From assembly GCF_001941945.1 (NCBI RefSeq), contig NZ_CP015583.1:4178501-4242500 (forward strand): a stretch of DNA of 64,000 nucleotides. The letters run 5' to 3'. The position numbers and the translations under genes are program-made. The notes under the pieces were generated by a model. The model had not been told where the DNA came from and made no database searches. It saw only the letters and a program-made list of their open reading frames with translations. Origin of the DNA: Roseomonas gilardii. Its GTDB lineage: Bacteria; Pseudomonadota; Alphaproteobacteria; Acetobacterales; Acetobacteraceae. Shown piece after piece: positions 56,783 to 64,000 of this stretch (position 1 is its first letter; every line of letters starts with the position of its first letter).

Positions 56783-57745
56783 ATGTCCGGTTCTCCGGCA
56801 CGCGCACATGCCGATCAGGTCCGCGCCGTCCTGCAGGATGGCGCGGCGGCGGCGCGCTCCGTGGTGGCGGCCTCCTGGCGCCGCTCGATGACCCAGTACG
56901 GGCTGGACCCGGAAAACCACCGCGCCCCCTGGCGGGTGACGGAATCCGAGCTGCGCGAGGCACGCGAGCGCATGGAGCCCTTGATCCAGCTCGCCCAGCC
57001 GAGCATGGACCGGCTGTTCCAGGCCGTGGGCGGCATCGGCTGCTGCGTGCTGCTGACCGATCGCCACGGCGTGCCGGTGGAGCGCCGTGGCGCCTCGGCG
57101 GACGACACGCAATTCCGCGACTGGGGCCTCTGGACGGGCACGGTCTGGAGCGAGGCGCAGGAGGGGACCAACGGCATCGGCACCTGCATCGCCGAGCAGC
57201 GCGCGCTCACCATCCATCGCGACCAGCACTTCCACACCCGCAATGCCGGGCTGAGCTGCAGCACCGTACCGATCTTCGACGAGGAAGGCCGCCTCGCCGC
57301 CGCGCTCGACGTTTCCTCCTGCCGCGCCGATCTCACGGAGGGCTTCACCGGCCTGATCGCCACCGCCACCGGCGAGGCCGCGCGCCGCATCGAGGAGCGC
57401 AACTTCCGCCGAGCCTTCCCACGCGCGCGCATCGTCCTGGCCGATGACCGGGCGCCCGGCGCGCTGCTCGCCATTGATGCGGACGACTTGGTGATCGGTG
57501 CGACGCGCGCCGCCCGCCTGGCGCTGAACATCACCCCCGAGAAGCTGCGCCAGGCCCTGCCGGCGGCCGACCTGCTGGGTTCCGGCGGCCCGGCCACGGA
57601 TCTCCTCCAGGCCGAGCGCAGCGCGGTGCAGCATGCCCTGGCGCGTGCCGGCGGCAATGTGTCCGCCGCCGCCGAAGCGCTCGGCATCAGCCGCGCCACG
57701 CTGCACCGCAAACTGCGCCGCCTCGGCCTGCGCGGCGCGAACTGA
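56783..57745 (+). CDS. GAF-HTH transcriptional regulator (AcoR-like without AAA+)
   Basis: A 320-residue regulator. The N-terminal part has a GAF sensor (residues ~55-200: GCCVLLTDRHGVPVERRG, EAQEGTNGIGTCIAEQRALT, NAGLSCSTVPIFDEEG) as in AcoR-type activators. The C-terminus is a Fis-type HTH (ALARAGGNVSAAAEALGISR). The sigma-54-interacting AAA+ domain of full AcoR is missing, so it should work with a sigma-70-type promoter. AGGGAGGG is upstream of the ATG. It lies just before the dehydrogenase genes it likely activates. Confidence 0.88.
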   Translation: MSGSPARAHADQVRAVLQDGAAAARSVVAASWRRSMTQYGLDPENHRAPWRVTESELREARERMEPLIQLAQPSMDRLFQAVGGIGCCVLLTDRHGVPVERRGASADDTQFRDWGLWTGTVWSEAQEGTNGIGTCIAEQRALTIHRDQHFHTRNAGLSCSTVPIFDEEGRLAAALDVSSCRADLTEGFTGLIATATGEAARRIEERNFRRAFPRARIVLADDRAPGALLAIDADDLVIGATRAARLALNITPEKLRQALPAADLLGSGGPATDLLQAERSAVQHALARAGGNVSAAAEALGISRATLHRKLRRLGLRGAN

Positions 57746-57752
57746 ACGGACC

Positions 57753-57774
57753 CCTGTCGCAGTTCTGCGACAGG
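57753..57774. promoter_or_regulatory. Perfect 22-bp palindrome, probable regulator site
   Basis: Arms CCTGTCGCAG (57753-57762) and CTGCGACAGG (57765-57774) around a TT centre. It lies 8 bp after the regulator gene and 104 bp before the aldehyde dehydrogenase start. Position and dyad symmetry suit the dimeric Fis-type HTH of the preceding gene. The rest of the gap shows no clear -35/-10. Confidence 0.6.
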
Positions 57775-57877
57775 ACGCGGCTTCCACGCTTTCCGGGCAG
57801 GTGACAGGACGGGGGCGAAGGTTCCAGCTTACCCTCGACGCGATCGACAACGACGACGGATCGCGACGGAGGGAACC

Positions 57878-59395
<1,518 letters not shown>

Positions 59396-59482
59396 AGGGC
59401 TGTGGGGGGCGGCGCGGGATGTCCACCCCGCGCCGCCCGGGAGCCACAAAACCCCGAAAACCCTGAGATTCGGAGAACGTCC

Positions 59483-60514
59483 ATGGCCAGGACCATGAAG
59501 GCGGCGGTCGTCCGCGAATTCGGCAAGCCACTCACCATCGACGAGGTGCCCATCCCCGAGGCCGGGCCGGGGCAGATACAGGTCGCCATCCGCGCTTCCG
59601 GCGTCTGCCACACCGACCTGCACGCGGCGGAAGGCGACTGGCCGGTGAAGCCCAACCCGCCCTTCATCCCGGGGCACGAGGGCGTGGGCTATGTCTCCGC
59701 CGTCGGCGCGGGCGTGAAGAACGTCAAGGAAGGCGATCGCGTCGGCGTGCCCTGGCTCTACACCTCCTGCGGCCATTGCAGGCACTGCCTGGGCGGCTGG
59801 GAGACGCTGTGCGAGGCGCAGCTCAACACGGGCTATTCGGTCAATGGCGGCTTCGCGGAATACGTCGTGGCCGACCCGAACTATGTCGGCCACCTGCCGA
59901 AGAACGTGTCCTTCACCGAGATCGCGCCCGTGCTCTGCGCCGGCGTCACGGTCTACAAGGGCCTGAAGATGACCGAAGCCAGGCCGGGCGACTGGGTGGT
60001 GATCTCCGGCATCGGCGGCCTCGGCCATATGGCGGTGCAATATGCCAAGGCGATGGGCATGCATGTCGCGGCGGTGGATATCGACGACGCCAAGCTCGAC
60101 CTGGCCCGTCGCCTTGGCGCCAGCCTGACGGTGAATGCGAAGCACGAGGACCCGGCCACGGCGGTGAAGAAGCACACCGGCGGCGGCGCTCAGGGCGTGC
60201 TGGTCACCGCCGTCTCGCCCAAGGCCTTCGAGCAGGCCCTCGGCGTGGTCGGGCGCGGCGGCACGGTGGCGCTGAACGGCCTGCCGCCCGGCGACTTCCC
60301 GCTGCCCATCTTCGACATGGTGCTGAACGGCATCACCGTGCGCGGCTCCATCGTCGGCACGCGGCTCGATCTGCAGGAATCCCTCGACTTCGCCGGCGAG
60401 GGTCTGGTCAAGGCGACGGTCAGCACCGAGCCGCTGGAGAAGGTCAACGAGATCTTCGACCGGATGCACAAGGGCCAGATCGAGGGGCGCGTCGTGCTCG
60501 ATCTCGCGTCATGA
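59483..60514 (+). CDS. adhP: Zinc-dependent alcohol dehydrogenase AdhP
   Basis: A 343-residue medium-chain alcohol dehydrogenase. The catalytic zinc ligands are Cys in GVCHTDLH and His in GHEGVG, with the structural-zinc Cys cluster [16 protein letters not shown]. The NAD-binding motif [17 protein letters not shown] follows. It interconverts ethanol-type alcohols and aldehydes; the aldehyde can be passed on to the enzyme encoded upstream. The start ATG 59483 is the Met that precedes [12 protein letters not shown] by three codons (MARTM). Confidence 0.93.
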   Translation: MARTMKAAVVREFGKPLTIDEVPIPEAGPGQIQVAIRASGVCHTDLHAAEGDWPVKPNPPFIPGHEGVGYVSAVGAGVKNVKEGDRVGVPWLYTSCGHCRHCLGGWETLCEAQLNTGYSVNGGFAEYVVADPNYVGHLPKNVSFTEIAPVLCAGVTVYKGLKMTEARPGDWVVISGIGGLGHMAVQYAKAMGMHVAAVDIDDAKLDLARRLGASLTVNAKHEDPATAVKKHTGGGAQGVLVTAVSPKAFEQALGVVGRGGTVALNGLPPGDFPLPIFDMVLNGITVRGSIVGTRLDLQESLDFAGEGLVKATVSTEPLEKVNEIFDRMHKGQIEGRVVLDLAS

Positions 60515-60566
60515 TGGGCGGGGAGGGGGCTGTCGCTTCCTCCCCACAACCCCGGAGGACCCTGGC

Positions 60567-60929
60567 ATGGCCGAGACAGACACGAGGCCGGACCGCGTGC
60601 GCGCCACGCCCGCCGCGCTGGAGCTCCTGGCCGAGATCCAGGCGGATCACGGCCCGGTGCTGTTCCACCAGTCCGGCGGCTGCTGCGACGGCTCCTCGCC
60701 CATGTGCTATCCGCAGGGCGACTTCGTGATCGGCGAGCGCGACGTGCTGCTGGGCGAGATCGGCGGCACGCCCTTCTACATCGGCGCGGCGCAGTACGAG
60801 GCCTGGAAGCACACCGACCTGTTGATCGACGTGGTGCCCGGCCGCGGCGGCATGTTCTCGCTCGACAACGGGCGGGAGAAGCGCTTCCTCGTCCGCTCGT
60901 CCTGCAGCGTCCCGCCACGGAGGGGGTAA
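60567..60929 (+). CDS. DUF779 protein
   Basis: A 120-residue DUF779 protein, with the conserved HQSGGCCDGSSPMCYPQGDF near residue 35 and YEAWKHTDLLIDVVPGRG. The Cys-rich motif could bind a metal or FeS. The family is nearly always encoded next to acetaldehyde or alcohol dehydrogenases but has no known activity. Last gene of the operon; the stop is followed after 33 bp by the hairpin repeat. Confidence 0.92.
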   Translation: MAETDTRPDRVRATPAALELLAEIQADHGPVLFHQSGGCCDGSSPMCYPQGDFVIGERDVLLGEIGGTPFYIGAAQYEAWKHTDLLIDVVPGRGGMFSLDNGREKRFLVRSSCSVPPRRG

Positions 60930-60962
60930 TCCTGGCTGTTCGCCGGCGTCGCCCTTCCGGCC

Positions 60963-61271
60963 CGGGGGAAAGGCCCTGCCTTTCCCCCGATACCCCCTAT
61001 CCGCCAGGACCCTGAGGGTCCTGGACCTCCCATTCCCTGCTCCCTGCCGCGGGCCGGATCGCGCCGGAGAGCATGGCTCTCCGGCGGTGGCCGCTGCCAC
61101 GCGCGTGGACAGGGTGTCTTGTCTCTTCTCCGGTGCTTCCGGATCCGTCCGCGCCATGGGATCGGCGCTTTGGGCTGACGGTTGCCGAGGGTGCCAGCTC
61201 ATCGGGTCCAGGGCGCGCAGCGTCCTGGCGGAGAGGGGGCCGGGGCGAGAGGCAGGGCCTCTCCCCCGGGG
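60963..61271. repeat. Composite hairpin repeat, inverted pair
   Basis: Left copy: CGGGGGAAAGGC/GCCTTTCCCCCG (60963-60989), a perfect 12-bp stem, then CCAGGACCC/GGGTCCTGG (61004-61024). Right copy, inverted: CCAGG/CCTGG (61208-61228), then GGCGAGAGGC with its C-rich complement ending near 61271. The interior shares CGCCGGAGAGCATGGCTC (61067) with 5713-5730 and, on the minus strand, the CAACCGTCAGCC core with 8.6 kb. The 376-bp gap holds no gene. The repeats separate convergent genes. Confidence 0.78.
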
Positions 61272-61305
61272 CGGGACGCAAGGCGCCACGCCAGAACACC
61301 ACGGA

Positions 61306-62820
61306 TCAGAACTGGAAGTAGACGAACTCCCGGACATTCGCCATCAGCATCATGGCGAGCAGCAGGGCCACCGCCGCCAGCCCGCCGCTGACCGGCCCCG
61401 GCCGGAAGCGCGGCAGGCGCGCCGGGCGGCGGGCCTCCCGGCCATCCGGCGTGCCGTCCACGATCTCCTGGGAATTCGGCGCTGCCAGCACCAGCACGCT
61501 GCCGGCCACGAGCACCATCAGGCCCCAGCCGGTGGAGATCAGGGCGCCGATCCCGCCCAGATGGTCGCGCAGCGCGGCGATTCCGCCATCCCGCAGCACC
61601 TCCAGCGCCGCCAGGGTTTCCGGCCGGACGAGACCACGCGCGCCTGCCATGCCGGACAGCACCCAACCGGCCTCGGCCAGCCCGGGCGCGGCGAAGAAGA
61701 CCCAGGCGAACATCACCGCCAGCAGCGTCAGCGCCCGCGCCGCCAGTAGGGGCAGGCGCCGCCCCGTGCCGCTCCAGAGGTGGTTGACGACGAGGTAGCC
61801 GCCATGCAGCGCGCCCCAGACGAGGAAGGTCCAGCCGGCGCCGTGCCACAGCCCGCCCAGCAGCATGGTCAGCACGAGGTTCAGGTGCCGTCGCGCCGGC
61901 CCCTGCCGGTTGCCGCCCAGCGGGATGTAGACGTAGTCGCGCAGGAAGCGCGACAGCGTCATGTGCCAGCGGCGCCAGAAATCGCTGATGGAGAGCGCCT
62001 TGTAGGGCGAGTTGAAGTTGTACGGGAAGCGGATGCCGAAGATCCGCGCCAGCCCGATGGCCATGTCGGAATAGGCCGAGAAATCGAAGTACAGGCCGAG
62101 CGAGAAGGCCAGCACCGCCATCCAGGCTTCCGCCATCGCCGGCTGCGCCGCCCCGGCGAAGACCGGCGTCGCCAGCGCGCTCACCGGATCGGCCAGCAGC
62201 ATCTTCTTCACCAGCCCGGTGACGAAGAGCGCGAGACCCGCCGCCGCGTCCTCGCTGCGGAAGCGGAAGGTCCGGGGCGCGCGGAACTGCGGGATCAACT
62301 CGTGATGATGGACGATCGGCCCCGCGATGAGATGCGGGAAGAAGGTGACGAAGAGCGCGTAGTCGAGCAGGCCATAGGCTTCGCCGCGGCCGCACCCGCA
62401 ATCCACCAGATAGGCGATCTGCACGAAGGTGTAGAAGGAGATGGCGAGCGGCAGCACCACCGCGTCCAAGGCGAGGTCCAGCCCCGTCAGCGCGCCCAGG
62501 TTCTGCGCCAGGAAGCCGGCATACTTGTACCAGCCGAGCAGCAGCAGGTTGCCGCCGACGCCGAGCGCCACGAGCCATCGTGCCAGCCTGGGCCGGCCCT
62601 GCCGCACCCGCAGAATGGTCCGGCCGAGCATATGGTTGACCAGGATCGAGAGCAGCAGCAGCCCGAGGAACTCCACGCTCCACCAGCCATAGAAGACCAG
62701 CGAGGCCAGCAGCATCCAGAGCCGCGCGCCCTGCATCCCGGCGAAGCGTGCGCAGAGGAAGAAGCCCGCCGCCGTGGCCGGCAGGAAGCCCAGGATGAAG
62801 ACATGCGAGTTGAACAGCAT
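61306..62820 (-). CDS. MBOAT O-acyltransferase (AlgI/DltB-like)
   Basis: A 504-residue polytopic MBOAT protein with about 10 helices. The catalytic His is in GGLWHGAGWTF and a further family block is WRRWHMTLSRFLRDYVYIPL. AlgI-type members move acetyl groups across the membrane for O-acetylation of polysaccharides. The downstream partner, an SGNH-type protein, is encoded 6 bp before it. The polymer is unknown. Confidence 0.92.
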   Translation of the reverse strand: MLFNSHVFILGFLPATAAGFFLCARFAGMQGARLWMLLASLVFYGWWSVEFLGLLLLSILVNHMLGRTILRVRQGRPRLARWLVALGVGGNLLLLGWYKYAGFLAQNLGALTGLDLALDAVVLPLAISFYTFVQIAYLVDCGCGRGEAYGLLDYALFVTFFPHLIAGPIVHHHELIPQFRAPRTFRFRSEDAAAGLALFVTGLVKKMLLADPVSALATPVFAGAAQPAMAEAWMAVLAFSLGLYFDFSAYSDMAIGLARIFGIRFPYNFNSPYKALSISDFWRRWHMTLSRFLRDYVYIPLGGNRQGPARRHLNLVLTMLLGGLWHGAGWTFLVWGALHGGYLVVNHLWSGTGRRLPLLAARALTLLAVMFAWVFFAAPGLAEAGWVLSGMAGARGLVRPETLAALEVLRDGGIAALRDHLGGIGALISTGWGLMVLVAGSVLVLAAPNSQEIVDGTPDGREARRPARLPRFRPGPVSGGLAAVALLLAMMLMANVREFVYFQF

Positions 62821-62826
62821 GGCCGG

Positions 62827-63864
62827 CTACTCCGCCGATCCGCCGACCAGGCCGCGTTCCGCCATGCGGCGCGCCAGGTGATCGGTGAAGTCGCGGTGGT
62901 TCGGGTAGAGCAGGTGCGCCGCATCGGCGAAGCGCGCATCGGGCCAGGGCAGGGCGCGACCGTCGATCACGCGCCGGGCATCGCCGCCCAGCGCTTCGGT
63001 CACCGCCTGCGTCCAGTCCCGCACCAGCCGGCCCTGCGGATCGTAGAGCCGGCTCCATTCCGGCTTGGCCGGCAGCGTCGCCACCACCAGCGTCACGCCT
63101 CTGTCCGCCAGCATCGCATCGAAGCTCCGCAGCGCGGCGAAGCAGTCGGGATCGAGCACCGGCGCCGGCTGGTAGGAAGCAGGCCGCACCAGGATGCTGG
63201 AGCCCAGCGGGTCGGTCATCGCGTCCTCGGGGGACAGCGAGGTGCCGCGCCAGCGGGTAAGCGCCTCCCGCGCCAGGTAGAGCGGGCGGAAGCCGGTGAG
63301 ATAGGGCAGCCAACTCGGCACCTGCCCGGCGAGGTAGGCGCGGGCGAGATCCTCGTCCACGAAGGCGGAGTCCTGCGGGCCGCAGCTCTCGAAGTCGCGT
63401 GGCGCCATCACCGTGAGCACGGTGCGCAGACGCGGCGTGCGCTCCAGCAGCAGCCCGGTGAGGAAGGCTGTCTGGTCCACGTGCAGGAAGCAGGGCGCGG
63501 CATTGTAGGCCCGCACCCCCGGCAGCCGCCGCTCTAGCAGCCCCATGTCGAGATTGCGCCAAGTGACGGAGGAGCCGACCGCGATCAGCGTACGGTCCCC
63601 CAGCGGCGCATCCCTCAGCAGGGCGAGCTTGCCGTCGATGCAGTCGGTGGCCGCCAGCGGCGGGGGTGGCAGCAGCGCCCGGCGGGCCAGCGCCATGTGC
63701 AACCCGGCCAGGGCACCGATCCCGCCCAGGAAGAGGCCCAGGAAGACCAGCAGGAAGCGGCGCGCCGGGCGGTGGGCCTCACGCTCCATCTGGGGCGGAT
63801 GTGCGGCCTCCCGATCGGGGCGGCCAAGGGAAGGGGACGACGGGGCGTAGCTGGTGTCGGCCAT
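62827..63864 (-). CDS. AlgJ/AlgX-like SGNH-type acetyltransferase
   Basis: A 345-residue protein. One N-terminal helix (residues ~36-58: RRFLLVFLGLFLGGIGALAG and on) anchors a periplasmic domain. The SGNH features are GSSVTWR (nucleophile Ser region), CGPQDSAFVDED and the late DAAHLLYPNH with Asp and His. Its pairing with an MBOAT protein fits the AlgI-AlgJ scheme, where it would transfer acetyl groups to a glycan. The start ATG 63864 is chosen because it gives a normal anchor; the frame continues upstream. Confidence 0.8.
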   Translation of the reverse strand: MADTSYAPSSPSLGRPDREAAHPPQMEREAHRPARRFLLVFLGLFLGGIGALAGLHMALARRALLPPPPLAATDCIDGKLALLRDAPLGDRTLIAVGSSVTWRNLDMGLLERRLPGVRAYNAAPCFLHVDQTAFLTGLLLERTPRLRTVLTVMAPRDFESCGPQDSAFVDEDLARAYLAGQVPSWLPYLTGFRPLYLAREALTRWRGTSLSPEDAMTDPLGSSILVRPASYQPAPVLDPDCFAALRSFDAMLADRGVTLVVATLPAKPEWSRLYDPQGRLVRDWTQAVTEALGGDARRVIDGRALPWPDARFADAAHLLYPNHRDFTDHLARRMAERGLVGGSAE

Positions 63865-64000
63865 GGAAGGCCTCCAGTCGAGCGCCATGCCAGGCCGGAA
63901 GAGCCGAAGCAGACGGAATCGATGACGGTATGGTGCTTGTTCCCAAGCCCAGGACGGTGACGGCTCCCGCAATGCCCGCTCGCGGTCCCGCATCCAGGCC

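Overview
The window is very GC-rich (roughly 70% by eye), with short intergenic spaces, frequent 4-bp ATGA/GTGA gene overlaps and many ABC importers with Tat-like signal peptides. The gene content (System I cytochrome c maturation, several solute-binding operons, aromatic catabolism, MotAB, SdhAF4) points to an alphaproteobacterium, most likely Acetobacteraceae close to Roseomonas. That placement is inferred from gene content and codon usage, not from a marker gene. I found no rRNA, tRNA, CRISPR array, transposase or integrase. The chromosome looks native, and the only mobile-like features are small intergenic palindromic repeats.

Layout. 1-1446: the 3' end of hemW and a GFA-family protein. 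1573-7330 (minus): ccmC-ccmD-ccmE, a 387-bp repeat-filled gap, then ccmF-ccmG-ccmH-ccmI. 7422-8509 (plus): YciI-like, EVE-domain and small Rieske proteins. 8995-12578 (minus): a ribose-type sugar ABC importer. 13055-19759 (plus): a SnoaL-like periplasmic protein, gsiABCD (glutathione-type importer, with a 57-bp tandem repeat between gsiA and gsiB) and a free-standing SWIB protein. 20100-24693: a fused CydDC-like exporter and a divergent LysR regulator.

24859-39272 (minus) is the most distinctive part: 16 genes with no internal gap above 29 bp. They encode a recombinase-like HTH protein, a NitT/Ssu-type importer, a Rieske oxygenase, two SDRs (one without the catalytic Tyr and Lys), an alpha/beta hydrolase, an IclR regulator, an extradiol dioxygenase, a TPP enzyme, an aspartate-dehydrogenase-like enzyme, an aldehyde dehydrogenase, an FprA-like reductase, a pentapeptide-repeat protein and a flavodoxin. 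Together they look like a self-contained uptake and ring-cleavage pathway for an unidentified aromatic compound, with its own electron supply.

39773-41682 (plus): motB-motA. 41750-42184: a PaaI-type thioesterase. 42225-46848: a leader with SAM-II-like features, then metN-metI and three tandem metQ genes. 47150-48378: divergent sdhAF4-like and htpX genes. 48699-56640: a peptide-type ABC importer with a permease-ATPase fusion, a creatininase-family protein and a dihydropyrimidinase-like hydrolase. 56783-60929: a GAF-HTH regulator, aldehyde dehydrogenase, Zn alcohol dehydrogenase and DUF779 protein. 61306-63864 (minus): an MBOAT/SGNH O-acetylation pair.

Several intergenic regions (5.5, 8.5, 19.8, 24.7, 54.9 and 61 kb) carry copies of one composite hairpin repeat, usually as inverted pairs.
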